A DNA stretch of 64,000 nucleotides. Source: Pyrrhoderma lamaoense. Its lineage: Eukaryota; Basidiomycota; Agaricomycetes; Hymenochaetales; Hymenochaetaceae. Shown here piece by piece: positions 36,417-48,318 of this stretch. Location of the stretch: positions 1,302,001 to 1,366,000 of the forward strand of contig NBAZ01000006.1 of NCBI GenBank assembly GCA_002794735.1. Reading direction: 5' to 3'. Each line of letters begins with the position of its first letter. Position 1 is the stretch's first letter. Below the pieces are notes generated by a model. That model had not been told where the DNA came from and made no database searches. It saw nothing but the letters and a program-made list of their open reading frames with translations. The position numbers were made by a program, and so were the translations under genes.

Positions 36417-38510
36417 ATGAAACTTGCTTATGAGTCTGCTGATACTGACCACCAGAAACAAGTGATCAAGAACTTTGGGGATTGCAATGATTTAACCGGT
36501 TTAATTAACCGGCTTGATGAACATCCAATTATGCGTGGTGGGCAAGGGGAAATATACCGGGCACAGCTTAGAAACGTCAGTCTGGCCAAAAAAGTTACAG
36601 AGAAGAGTAGACTTGCTGTTGGTGTCGACTTTGTGTCACGATCAGAGAACATTGATGAAGTAGAATCGATCTTAGTGGCCGTCAAAGTCCTGAGAGAATA
36701 TGAAGAAATGGATTTGGAATGCCAGAATAGAGTATGTTATTCGGTATATTCTCGAATAATCTGTTCACATTCTTCGCGCTATTGTCGGAGTCTTCGTTTG
36801 CGTGATTTTATATAATTATCTCCAATTCTAATTTCACACCTTAAACTGAACTGTAGAGAATTATTCGCCAAATTCGGGCTTGGGCTAACTTACTTCATCA
36901 CAATGTTCTTCCGCTGCTCGGCTACATACATAAATTCAATCCTCATTCACAACTTGCTAGTCTTGTTTCACCATGGATGCCTTTGGGAAATGCACGGAGA
37001 TATTCCGAATATCGTAGTATTCGAGAACGCATCCAGCTGGTAAGAGTTCGCCTCTTTTTTTATATCACATATACTGATGTATTTCTAGTTGGTGGGTATA
37101 TCCAGCGGGCTTTCTTATCTACATGCCAACTCTGTGATTCACGGTGATCTGAAAGGTGATAACATTTTGATCGGAGGAGACATCCAACCTCGATTAGCGG
37201 ATTTCGGGCTCAGTAAACTTGTTGATGAACAAAACACGGAGTCTCTTCAGAATAACTTGGGTTCCATTCGATGGACTGCCCGCGAACGATTTTTGGATAA
37301 TCCACAATCAACTTTTGAGAGTGATGTCTGGTCTTTGGGGATGACAGCTGTGGAACTGTTCACTAGTGCAGTGCCGTATTCAAACCTGAAAGATAGGCAG
37401 ATTTATTTGCATGTGTATCATGGAAACCTGCCCTTAAGACCTTCCTCGGAGAGTACAAGGACGCAAAGGTCTTATAAAGGGGTAGATATGAACGACGATA
37501 TATGGTCGGTTTGTTTAGACTGCTGGAAAGAGATCCGGAAGCTCGCCCGACATCAAGCACGGTAGAGAACCGTATCAAGGAGGTCTCTAAAACATATGAC
37601 AAGGAAAGGTTTAGTCTGAGTACGCCCCTTTCACAGGAAGATAGTGACCATCTTCTACTTCAAGCAATCTCGGTAACTCTGATGCTTCTTCTACGGACAC
37701 ATCGTATACGAAGGCGGGCGAGCAACCAGACCCCCATTGCGAGGACGTGCATTTACCTGTCATGGGAGGATGCAGAGTACAACAACCTTCCCGCTGAAGA
37801 TTGAGGAGCACGGAAGCACAACCGGAGACTTCAGCACCTGCCCATGGCTAGCTAAATCTGAGAATATGAGATGGTTCCTGTCTCTTCACGAATCTTCCTT
37901 GATGCAGTCGGTTCCGGGTGATGCGTATAGGGATCAACAAGCTAATCAAAGTTTGTTCCTCCTGCGTCTAATATTAGACTACAAACTGACGTTATTACAA
38001 TGATATAGGTTTGCCCAGACATGCTCATTCTATGGATCCTAGCACGAGATCCATAGGAGATAGAGCTGGGCTAGTTACGAGAATCTGGAAGTTAGGCAAG
38101 AGCCCAATATAACATTGCAAAGTTCTTCTATTCACGAATTAAGAGTGAGATCATATGACTCTTACAATCCCATCGACGATCCCACTCTACCGGACTTGGT
38201 ATCATCTGGCTTGAGCTCTTTAGAAAGCAGTAGACACGCCAGCCATTCTGATTCAGACTACCGTCCAATTTTACTTCCTGAATTTAGCGCGTGCGAAGGA
38301 AAGAGCATTCTTGAGTCCTTGGAGGATGTCTTTGAAGATGACGATGATGATCTTGGGGAGGATAACGAGCAGACTGGAAATCTAGGATCTAACACATCCG
38401 GCTTTGGTCATAGGAAGGATGATACAAGAGAAATGGATTGGCTACTGGAAAGAGGTAAACGAGTCTGGGACACAGTAGACGGGAGTGGGTTAAGGGAAGA
38501 ACCGACATAA
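36417..38510 (+). CDS. tandem TKL kinase 2, multiple one-base breaks
   Basis: Exons 36417-36731, 36857-37039 and from 37089 share both intron positions with the neighbours. It has the glycine loop MRGGQGEIYRA, beta-3 Lys in LVAVKVLREY, Gln at the alpha-C Glu position (RIIRQIRAW), catalytic loop VIHGDLKGDNILI and ADFGLSKLVDE. In subdomain XI the frame breaks at AAA 37527-37529: CLDCW continues as RDPEARPTSS only after adding one base. Three more one-base jumps follow in the disordered tail (37648-37649, 37764-37769, 38068-38070), plus one probable intron (about 37951-38008). After these the frame ends at 38510 with an acidic stretch EDDDDDLGEDNE. All breaks are single missing bases, so sequence error is likelier than decay, though tail decay cannot be excluded. 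Confidence 0.78.
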
Positions 38511-39155
38511 AGTTATAACCGCAGGTGACCTTCTATACATTTCATATTGACGCTATCTGAATTCTTAGTTGTGATTATATTGGCATCCTCGTTTCTTTCC
38601 TTGAATACTAGTCCCCTTTTGAGTACTTAGATCAAACGCTTATGGTTATGATATCCCCCACCGAATCAATCCAGATTATCCGTTCATCCTTTTTTAGTAT
38701 AGTGCTGCCGGATAAGAAACGATGTTTATGGTTATTTTTTTTGTTGTAGGAATAAGTAGTTTTATAGCTTCTATGTATAAGGAAACCAGGATGGTACTTC
38801 TTTTTTGGACCAAGTCTATTTTTGAGTTTAGCGTTTTGTGCTTATTTTATTCTACGTATCGATTGCTTGGAAACCCTTGGAACTTCTATATCTGACGTAG
38901 CCGAACTAATTCTTCTGGGATATCTGTCCGCACATCGACCATCGACCACCTCTCCGTGAGCATTTCTATCGTTTGTCTCCATCCACGAAGAAAGACACAC
39001 AGGTATAAAAGTGACAAAAACATGGCTGTGGTGCGTGTTTGTGGAAGTATATACTTATTTGTCAGCACAGCCCATCGAGGTCCCGACCTATTCGGCGGTA
39101 AGATCTAGGTTTCCTTCTTCCCTCCTTTGCCTGCCCAATGGCTTGCTAGGGCATA
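38511..39155. other. kinase 2-kinase 3 spacer
   Basis: These 645 bp of AT-rich sequence hold the 3' UTR of kinase 2 and the promoter of kinase 3. No gene is supported. Confidence 0.45.
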
Positions 39156-42100
39156 ATGTCTGCCGCCGCCGTCAACGACGTCGACAACGATCTCTCTCGT
39201 CTGTATGATAGTATTAACCTCACGGGTCGGGTCGTTCGTCTTGGAGATTGCATCGGCGCTGGAGGCTGCGCCGACGTCTATGAGGCCCGTTTAATTTCGT
39301 GTCCAGCCCAGAGACCGAGCTCAGACGGTGCTTCACACCTCACTACTTCTTCGTCGTCTCCGATAAAACACTCAACGAACACAAGTAACGGTGATTGTAT
39401 AAGCTCCTTGGAGACGCGATTTCGTGTGGGCGCTCCCTCAAAAAGAAAACACAAATATGATGTTAGCGACGAAGGGAAAAGAGTAGCGGTCAAGGTCGTA
39501 CGGGAGGCTGCATCATCAGCGGGAATTGTTCCTCTAGGCAAGGTGAGGACCTTTACCTTATATGTTGCTCCCGTACTGGGAGGGGATATTATATCACTTT
39601 TTTCCATGAGTGAATGAATCATCTTCTTATAAAGCTGTGCACAATGTATAATTTTTTTCTTCTCCGCATGACGTATTCTGAGATGATTAATATTCTGGAT
39701 TGCTTATACATAAACGTCTGGTTTTACTGTATCACAGAGACTTGTTCGAGAGGTGAGAGCATGGTCAAAACTCCACCATAGAAATGTTCTTCGATTACTC
39801 GGGTTTACTTACGGTTTCGTACCGAACTCTCGCCTTGCGAGTTTGGTGTCAGAATGGATGCCGTATGGTACCTCTGGTTCTTACCTCGAGAATCGTAGTG
39901 CAGAAGAACGGATTAGAGTAGTACGTCTTCTGATACTGCCAATGCTGCGATTTGTTCAGACTCTGACGAGCATTCTTCTCTTTAATAGCTTACTGGAATT
40001 GCTGATGGCCTCAGTTACCTTCATCGTCACGATGTCGTACACGGTGATCTAAAGGGTGACAATGTGATGATTGACGGTGACTTTGAGCCGCGTATATCTG
40101 ATTTCGGGCTCAGCAAGCTACTTGATGAAGTTAACACAAATACACTTACGCAGAACATTGGTTCGGTAAGGTGGACCGCGCGGGAACTTCTTATGGATCA
40201 ACACAGTGTAACTCTCGAATCTGATATATGGGCATTTGGAATGTTGGCGCTTGAATTATTTACCAATGCACCTCCTTATGCACATCTCAAAAAGGACGCT
40301 CAGATCATTGTTTGCATATATAAAGGAGAGCTACCTGCCCGCCCATCCACTAGTCCGCTCAAAACATCAGCATTTGGCCGTCTGGGAATGGGTATGCATA
40401 AAAAAGGGGAGTCCCTATGGATGATGATGTTTGGGACATTTGTATGAAATGCTGGGCTGCAGACCCAAGATTGCGCCCCAGCGCTCGGGAGCTTTCTAAG
40501 AAACTTTGGGAACTCGGTCTTAAGTGTAAGCTTCGCACGCGGAAAAGGAGGCGGAGAACCCGTTCACCTGAAGTCGGCACTAGTGAACTTCGCAGCTCGT
40601 CTCCTAATGGTGATCAAGATAGGGATGAAATGGCCGAAGGGGTGGTAGAACGCTGCGGCTCTCCAGAGGAACGCCTTAGAAAAAGCCCAAAGCTCGCGCA
40701 GTTGCAAGAAATCACCACCAACTCTCAGCCACGTCCAAGCCCAGGTGCACATGTTCCTTTGCGTCCTAGGATTCGGGCAGCTTCTGGATCGGGCCAAGGG
40801 TCAGTTGTATCGACTCAACCATCGACGCCAACTAGAGCCCATTCAGCTGTACCGTCCTCCGCTCTGATGAGACATCGAAGTCGCCATAGTAGTTACAGTA
40901 ATAACCTGGTGGACGGCATTGAGGGTCGTAGACTCTTCACGGCTAGTCAGTCCGATGGTGATATCTTTGGACACTTGTCGCATATCCATCAACAACAACA
41001 GCAACAGATGCAACTGCAGCAAACACATTCAGAGCCAATAGATGTAAGTGGCTATACAGGAATGCTTCCGGAGTCAGGGTTAGGGTTAGATGGGGTTCCG
41101 TGCTATGATACTCAGGCTCTTGTCCTTTCTCCAACTCGGAGTAGACATAGTTCTGGCTACGGAACTCCTTCGCAGTTATCTTTTGTAACACATGCCCACA
41201 ACCATGGTCCTATTGTTCCGCAGCAATATGACTTCAATCAAGATCACATTTACCCCGAGTTGGGCCAACGGAATTATAATCTCGGAAGTGGTGCGACGCA
41301 TGCTTTCGGTGATCAATATGCGCAGGCGCAGGTGCAAAGTCACGCCAGTCATGGTGCCATCACCGATTCTGAAGTCAATGCCTATGATCAAGGTATTTAC
41401 AATAGTCTTGATGCGCAGCGTACTGCGCAGATCAGTAGTCAGTGGGCGTCTATTCCACTTCGTGATATAAATGCTTCATCTTCCTCCTCGCACTCGATGG
41501 TCCATCCCAATCCGTCGGACTATAATCATACTGCCATGCAAGTTTACCAACGCTCGCCGTTAACTCATTCCCACAGTTATCCTTCTTACTCATCTTATTC
41601 CGACTCTTATAACGATTTGTCATTTAGCTATCCAGATCATCATTTCTATGAATCTGCTACTGGGTCTCTTTCTCAGCCTTCCGATATCTCTCAATTTTCG
41701 TGTCTTCCAAGAACAACATATCATACTATGCCACGAAATGTCTTTGCACGTCGACTTCTCGGATATCCAGATTTGGGTAGCCAAGTTAACCACAACTTCA
41801 ACCATAATCATACAAACTCGGCTGATAATTCACCCAACATTGGCGACTCCGTTCCCTCCCCTCATGCCTTGGGGCCGCTCTTCTCAGAGTCTTTCGTGTA
41901 TGAGGCACCAGTGCACACATCTCCTTTGATGCTCGATGAGTCGTTACCGGTGCATCATTCACCAAATCATTCCGTCCGCGCAAGTCCACAGAATCAAGCC
42001 GTAGACTTCAACTCAATGAGGAAGGGCATTTTGTCCCCTGCTCTCTCTGATGTTTCTGCTCCAACTCCTAATCTACCATATTTACCTGGTCCTTCAACGA

Positions 42101-42369
42101 ATAACGGTAGGACACGATTCCCTAGTATCTCAAGGCATGAAATCCCTTCACAAGACATCCTTTCTGGATTCCCGCCGCTAGGTAGACGCCAAACTTACCC
42201 AGATCCGATAGATATGACTCCTTCCCCACATCCGGACTTCTCGGAGACACCGGTAATAGACTCACTTAATGACGATTTCGATGTGGCATTTCAACGTTAT
42301 GACGGTGAAGAATTCGCACTTTTCGGTGGTTATGAGTTCGTGGATAACTCAGCGGACGACAAAACCTAG
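39156..42369 (+). CDS. tandem TKL kinase 3 with long His/Ser-rich tail
   Basis: Exons 39156-39542, 39738-39920 and 39988-42369 are used. The glycine loop is canonical (GAGGCADVYEA), the beta-3 Lys is in RVAVKVVRE, and the alpha-C Glu is present (RLVREVRAW). It also has VVHGDLKGDNVMI, SDFGLSKLLDE and CMKCWAADPRLRPS. Thus the Lys-Glu pair is complete only in this copy. A charged KRRRRTRS stretch and about 600 residues rich in Ser, His, Gln, Asn and Tyr follow, with an acidic end. The frame breaks once, at the AAAAAAGGGG tract 40400-40409 just before MDDDVWD; one added base restores it. An insert of about 50 residues lies between the loop and beta-3. Active kinase is likely; substrate unknown. 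Confidence 0.87.
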
Positions 42370-43302
42370 AACGTGAAGGAGTTGTTAACCTATCCCGACT
42401 CAAAAACCAAACACTAATTATGGCGACTGGATGCCTCTTGCTGTGACTATGGCCTGATATCCACTCCGGTATCTTGAATTTTATCTAAATAAGCCCTATC
42501 CTTGGGAGACTGAGGCATCCCCCCCTCTGAAATCATGGGTACAGAGAACAACTTCTCCCCAATATCCAGGCGTCCCAGTTATCCGCCAGTTGAGAATTGT
42601 AGCCCATGGAGCTAGTCGCCGAGTGCTACTCCATAGATATAGATTAGCTTGCGATAGAGGCAACGAATCATCCATGTTACACGGCTATATGTTCTTTGGT
42701 GTACATTGCCCTCATAGTCCTACTTATTTCTTTTCTCTCTTAGGTTATCTTACTCTATATATCAGAGCTCGACTATGTATCACTTTTGCATGTACCTCAT
42801 ACTCTCGACTAACTCCCCTTACGCTTTATTCAGTTATGATCGCATCATCCTATCGCCTCTCAGCTACCAATCTACCGTTTCAACTCATCGCATCATTCTA
42901 CCAAGCTCCTCCCTTACATCACCATGCTGACCTTTTACTTCTACTTTGGTCGATTACCTACCTCTATCTTGATCCTGGAATTTTATGTATTTTTTTGTTT
43001 CAACTTTAGTCCAATTATCATTACGTTAAGCAAGTTTATCTATCTATATATTGGCATGTAAACGAAGGGGAATCATTCAAAATCATAAATACTCCAAGCC
43101 GTTAAAAAATAAATAAGGTTCTAGCACTTTCTAGACATTACGTACAAAAATAAACTATTTAATTATGAGCGTGATTCTTCTACTTAGCCTAAGAACTTTG
43201 CTATACCGACTCACCCAACGCCGTTTTTACTATTATTGGCTAGTGAGAGCTTTCTGAAGACCCCAATTTCTACTATTGAGAGTACCAAGATTAGTAGAAG
43301 AT
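42370..43302. other. kinase 3-CYP40 spacer
   Basis: These 933 bp follow the kinase 3 stop. A 139-codon open frame (42590-43009) is pyrimidine-rich and motif-free, so I read it as 3' UTR. The CYP40 promoter should lie near 43050-43300. Confidence 0.5.
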
Positions 43303-45070
43303 ATGGCTGCTGAACCCAACAAAGATCGACCAATCGCATACTTTGACATTCAGGAAGGTGGAAAGCCCATTGGACGCATTGTATTTTCCCTTTACAGTGA
43401 TTTGGTACCTAAAACTGCTGAAAATTTCCGTAAGTCGTCTTATCTTATGAGTCTCGAAAGACTTTCGTAGGTACTAATCCCATATATCTATATGGTACGA
43501 CCTTCGATTTGGCTTGTGGCGCATACATTTGACATGCAACAAATAAACAATATCTCATCACCATGATGGCTGAAATTTGGTACTACCATTACCGCACATA
43601 GGGGCGCTATGTACCGGTGAGAAGGGAATAGGGAAATCTGGGAAACCGTTGTCGTACGAGGGGAGCAAGTTCCACAGAGTCATTAAAGGGTATGTTCCTT
43701 TTCCAGACTCACTTTCATAGACCAGATCCATTCGCATGTGATATATTTATTTGCTATGCGAGATGATGACTAAAAGAATTATTTATGTAGGTTTATGATT
43801 CAGGGAGGTGACTTTACCGCTGGAAATGGTACTGGTGGTGAATCGATTTATGGAGAGAAATTTGAAGATGAGGCGTTCCCTGTTAAACATACTAAGCCAT
43901 TCCTCTTATCAATGGTATGTTTATCATGCTTTTGGATAATTCTATCATACGATTTAATAGCAGATTTTGATCACTATAATAAACTGTATTGACAGGCAAA
44001 TGCAGGACCAAATACAAATGGTTCGCAGTTCTTTATTACTGCAGCACCAACTCCTCATTTGGACGGGAAACACGTCGTCTTTGGCGAAGTTATAAAGGGC
44101 AAGTCAATAGGTATGTGCATTTTCAAAATAAAGGGACATCCTAGATGTTTATCACTACGTCAATATTTGGTTCTTGCGACAGTTCGCCGCATAGAGAATC
44201 ATCCAACTTCAGATGGTGATGTTCCAACTGTTGATTTCAAAATTGCATCATGCGGTGTACTCTCCCCTGATGACCCCTCGTTGTCTGAAGACTCTTCCGC
44301 TGCCAACGGTGAAGGTACGTCTATATCTTCCTTACTGACATCATGTTAGTAAAACTTTTTATTTTCTCATACTGGTCTAGATCCGTACGAAGATTATCCT
44401 GCAGATGATGATCGAGAAACTGATAAGCCTGAGGTATCAATCGAAATCGCAACAAATTTGAAGGCACTTGGAAACACGAAGTTTAAGAGCGGGGATCTTG
44501 AGACTGCTTTAGAGAAATGGCAGAGTGAGTCACATTCATCTCCCTTACATCAAACTCTACGTAGCTATACTTCAACAATACTAATACACTACCAGAGGCT
44601 ATCCGGTATCTTGACGTTAATCTTATTTTGCCGGATGAAACGTCCGAGGAAATAAGAAAAACACAATCAGAACTACTCTCATCGCTCCTTCTCAACTCCG
44701 CTTTGGTAGCTCTCAAGCTAGGCGGATCAAACAATGCTCGTTCTGCCATTGAATGGACCACTCGGGTAATTGACCGAGGTTCATCATCAAATGCTGATAA
44801 AGGTTAGTTCCTTGTTTGATAATTCGTTCGATAATGAAATTTTCTCAATCGGCATGATTGTTTTTCTTGTAAATAGCAAAAGCCCTATACCGACGAGCGC
44901 TTGCAGAGGGGGCATTACATGAAGAAGAGGAAGCAGAGAAAGATCTTCGTGCTGCACTCGAACTTGTTCCGGGTGATGCAGCTTGTGCACAAGAACTCAC
45001 TCGAGTGCAGGCAGCAAAGAAGGCAAAGCGAGACAAAGAGAAGAAGGCATTCAAAAACCTGTTTGCATAA
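43303..45070 (+). CDS. CPR6: cyclophilin-40 (CYP40), Hsp90 co-chaperone
   Basis: It is a peptidyl-prolyl isomerase fused to a TPR domain that binds the Hsp90 C-terminus. The start ATG is at 43303. Exons encode [17 protein letters not shown], then [20 protein letters not shown] with the catalytic Arg of [40 protein letters not shown] and [13 protein letters not shown]. His replaces the cyclosporin-contacting Trp, as is usual in CYP40. Three TPR motifs follow: [30 protein letters not shown] and [18 protein letters not shown]. Carboxylate-clamp Lys and Asn positions appear kept (NTKF, LLNSA, KALYRR). A basic C-terminus ([13 protein letters not shown]) ends at 45068-45070. Seven or so short introns join in frame. 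No break was found. Confidence 0.94.
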
Positions 45071-46074
45071 TGAAGTTGAGGACTGAAATCCGTGTTACAT
45101 GCGGATTACTAAATCTTCAACACTTGTGCTAACTACTTTATTGGGTGTGAGTATAGAGGGAGAGCTCTTGGAAACTGTATTTAGGGTGAACAAGGGATGA
45201 TTATGCTATCTGGGTGGCAGTAAGTTAGGGAATAAGTTAGCAGACAAAGAAGTGTATGTATGATATATACAAGTAATCTAGAGCACAATGCATTGTCCAT
45301 GCAAAGTAAAGTAGTAGAGGTACTCCAGCTACGATGGACGCGAGCTTGCACATATACATGTAGAGTTTTGTTTGATCAAGAACGAAGATGAAACGGCGAC
45401 GAAAAGTTTCTTCAGAAGTATATAGCATATGCAATCTTGTAGAAGTACGATGAGGGCCATGGACAACTCTCATCCGGGACAACTGAATATAGAGATCGCT
45501 ATAATCTTGATTCCAGTGATAGTCTATGCCAATGTCATCGCCGACAACGCTACAAATTCCCTTGGTGCACATGCGTGTCATTTCTCAAGCTCCGAGTTGC
45601 AAAATTTAGATGGGTATCTACATACAAACGTAGGCACCATACTATACAAATATAGAGATTATCGCCGAGCCATAAGCCTGAAGGATCAATTTGAAGAATG
45701 AGAATCGCTTATGTTCCGAGTCACAGCATATCTCGCCGAAAGACTTTAGAATGTAGAGGCTGAGAGATCTTCCATGATGTTAATATCGGTAAAGCTGTAT
45801 TGAAGATTTGTTGGAAATGTTAGTGGCGAATTCTGAGCGATCGGCCTACATGGTTGTTATTTTCTTACTTTTACTCGGCTATGACAAGGCGATATTGGAC
45901 CTGGGGATGCCTATCTCAACACGTCCCTTGGTTGGCATTCGTCATTCTACTCAAATTTCACTGGTTTTCGCCTATGAATGTAGAGACCTTGGGTATATAT
46001 AAAGGCGAGGATGCAGACTTGGAGAACTATCTTCACTCTATTACTTCCTGGACTATAAACCAAACCTGATCACG
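45071..46074. other. CYP40-CysHis gene spacer
   Basis: This spacer contains the CYP40 3' UTR and the promoter of the first Cys/His gene. Open frames of 90-114 codons occur on both strands at 45237-45701, overlapping one another. The minus one (45237-45581) has a hydrophobic stretch but no motif, and I cannot support it as a gene. Confidence 0.4.
45994..46004 (+). promoter_or_regulatory. TATA box of CysHis gene 1
   Basis: TATATATAAAG lies 71-81 bp upstream of the ATG at 46075, which is the spacing expected for a fungal TATA box with a short 5' UTR. The motif is seen directly; promoter activity is inferred. Confidence 0.55.
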
Positions 46075-46357
46075 ATGTGCCCATTCCAAAACAACCTTTC
46101 CAATAAGTCTGTACATGGCTTAAACTGTACACATTCTGTTGAATCCCATTACAAGTCGAAGATCAATACCTCAGGGCTCTTTGCCGTGTGGTGTAGCGGC
46201 TGCCTAAAGCAGTTTAATACACTTTGTGCTGGAGGTATTTCGCCGAATGAGAAGTTACTAAGCAATCTCCCAGAGAGGGGAAGTCCAAACGGTATGTTAA
46301 GAAGCTATTCTTTACTTGATCAATTAATACTAATGGTATCGTTCAGTCCGCAAATAA
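46075..46357 (+). CDS. small Cys/His protein, copy 1 (new family?)
   Basis: This protein of about 75 residues opens MCPF. Residues C18, H20, H25, C40, C43 and C51 resemble a metal-binding or disulfide set. The most conserved tract is LCAGGISPN (residues 50-58). Aligned without gaps to the product of 48103-48318 it keeps about 29 of 71 positions, including all six of these residues, the second-residue Cys, KS-I, GL and CLK. A GTATGT donor near 46295 and an acceptor TTCAG near 46347, with a CTAAT branch-like site, would add VRK and stop, close to the length of the second copy. A TATA box sits at 45994. There is no signal peptide. The function and family are unknown to me. Divergence with shared spacing argues that both copies are or were real proteins. 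Confidence 0.6.
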
Positions 46358-48102
46358 CGTCATAACATAACCAAAATATGGTTGTAGGACTTTGCTCGTG
46401 GTCCATCAGTAGAGCCTTTGTAAGTCATACTTATGTTTCTCTATGAAGCGGGATACAGTTTCTCAAAGTCTTTTGCATATACGTATATTCAAGTGGGGTA
46501 GAAAGGAGAAAAAGAAGAGTAAATACAGGACAGTAGAGATTTGATCACATTGCCTTCATGTCTATCCTGTTGATGAGGTCTCGGTCTTAGAAGTTGAAGA
46601 GGAGTAGCGATAGCTCTGCTATGAGATGTTTATAGACTCTGAGGGGATGATTCTATTTTCTATCATATTCACATTTCTCATATCCTGCATACTGTTCTGT
46701 ATCGGGTCTAGACTTTCTACATTGTTGCCTGGATTGAGTGTTCCACAGTTATTAATCGAAGCTCGTTCACATGATATTGAAGTAAAGGAAGTAGAAAATT
46801 TTGAAAGCAAATCTTCTATACCATAGTTTACTTCCTATAAATCCGACCTGAGATTCGGAAATAGTCCAGCACAAATCAGATCATCCAGTTCACTCCATAT
46901 TCCAACTTGTTTGATAGAGTTTTTTCATAGTAGAATATGTAAGATTCTTGTGTAAGCAGTATCAAAACGAGATAGACTAGCTATTTGGCTTCTTTTTGTA
47001 CTCGAAGTTGGCGATTTGATACCGAATCTGCCAAAAGGGCCAGGATAACATGGATTTGGTGGACTCTTGTTTGGTATTGTTTTCTAGTCTGCACGTGATG
47101 TATGTGTGAAAACTGGTTGTTTGGTACACTAGACTCATTCTCCGATCTCTTGGAAGGTGAGTATTCCGGCAAAGTGCACAAATCAAGCTTGAAGGGTATG
47201 TAAATGATGAGACTCCCTAGAGACGTCGATCTCACACTAGATGGAAATAGCTAAAAGTTTGACGAAGCTTGTTGCCATAATCCCGACTTACACAAACCTT
47301 CTATGTAGATTAAAGTACCTTTTACGAACACCCCACATCTGGAATGACTTATTGAGGTATGATGACTTGACTGCAAGTGTACCTACTATGTATCTTTTAG
47401 GTGTTCGGCTCTTTCGGCACTTCCTGCTGCACTGTTGTCTCGAACGGCTTTGATAATGCTAGTATTGCTCTACCTATAGTATAGGCCAAGCTCATAGCAA
47501 AAAATACAGTACTGCGGTGGACTAGAAAGAAATACAAGCGTGCATACAGATAAGAGACGTGCTTTTTAGGAGGTAAACTATATCTGTTGTACTCTGGTTC
47601 TTCGTTCTTCAAACACAAGCGCGGACCGGCCTTTCCTTATGCCAGAAGCTCTGACGCTGGCGGAAATAGACGACACGTTTTTAATCCAATCACTCTTTAT
47701 AATAAATCAAATGATCTCTTGAGATGTACAACTCAAAATTATTGTCGCCAGCATTATGGAGTACTGAAATAGTGATACTAGTTTTTCCGGAGTATATTGC
47801 CCTTTTCTTCCGCCCCAAGTTTGTAAACTTTATAGTGAATGTCTACTTATCCGCTAAGGGAATCTACTAGCCATGGCCCTGGTAGTCCTCTCGCTGTCCG
47901 TGTTCCTCGCTCCGAGCTCATGTACCCGTGTTAGTCATCATTTTGGATTCATGTTTCCAAAAGGGATCTTCGCAAACTTATCTTCAAGAGGTTGTCCGAT
48001 GATATCACACTCAGTCTACTTTGGTACTCACTACTTAACCGAGACCTGTCTGTTATACCTCTTTTATCTTTCGGTATCTGTTCCTGCAAGTTTACCCCTA
48101 CA
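46358..48102. other. spacer between the two Cys/His genes
   Basis: These 1.7 kb hold no recognisable gene except a weak small membrane-peptide frame (46626-46826). I see no obvious direct repeat flanking the two paralogous genes, so the duplication is old or the flanks have diverged. Confidence 0.4.
46626..46826 (+). CDS. candidate 66-aa membrane peptide
   Basis: An uninterrupted frame encodes a hydrophobic segment at about residues 8-27 (MILFSIIFTFLISCILF) followed by a polar acidic tail (EVKEVENFESKSS). It lies between the two Cys/His genes. There is no homology and no clear promoter, so this could easily be a chance frame in AT-rich DNA. Confidence 0.2.
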   Translation: MFIDSEGMILFSIIFTFLISCILFCIGSRLSTLLPGLSVPQLLIEARSHDIEVKEVENFESKSSIP

Positions 48103-48318
48103 ATGTGTACTTTTCTCTCTCTCAATAACTCTCGTCCAAGCCCTAACCATGACTGCAAACACTTGGATACCTCTCACTTCAAATCCCGAATTGATGAAAA
48201 GGGACTTTATGTTGTATGCTGTGACGAGTGCCTGAAACATCTCAATGTTATTTGCGCTGGAGGAATTTCACCAAATCTTGTCATTCTTACTAAACTGCGT
48301 GAAAAGAAAGGTTTTTAA
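48103..48318 (+). CDS. small Cys/His protein, copy 2 (new family?)
   Basis: This 71-residue protein opens MCTF. It aligns gap-free to copy 1, with C18, H20, H25, C40, C43 and C51 kept at the same positions, plus HFKSRI, GLYVV, CLKHLN and ICAGGISPN. It has an extra Cys at 39. The open frame extends upstream to 47992, but homology with copy 1 begins exactly at this Met, so I choose it as start. A different frame (47873-48235) overlaps and has a signal-like start; the paralogue alignment argues against it. No TATA box like that of copy 1 is seen. Function unknown; a small zinc-binding or disulfide-stabilised protein is one reading. Confidence 0.55.
   Translation: MCTFLSLNNSRPSPNHDCKHLDTSHFKSRIDEKGLYVVCCDECLKHLNVICAGGISPNLVILTKLREKKGF

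Noticed and set aside
41074..41096. Telomere-like TTAGGG repeats
   Set aside because: Only two units, and they lie inside kinase 3 coding sequence (SGLGLDG), so they are codons, not a telomere relic.
42590..43009. 139-codon plus-strand frame
   Set aside because: Pyrimidine-rich, motif-free and directly after the kinase 3 stop; best read as 3' UTR.
47873..48235. 120-codon frame with a signal-peptide-like start
   Set aside because: It overlaps Cys/His copy 2 in another frame; the copy 1 alignment supports the other frame, and no paralogue of this one exists at copy 1.
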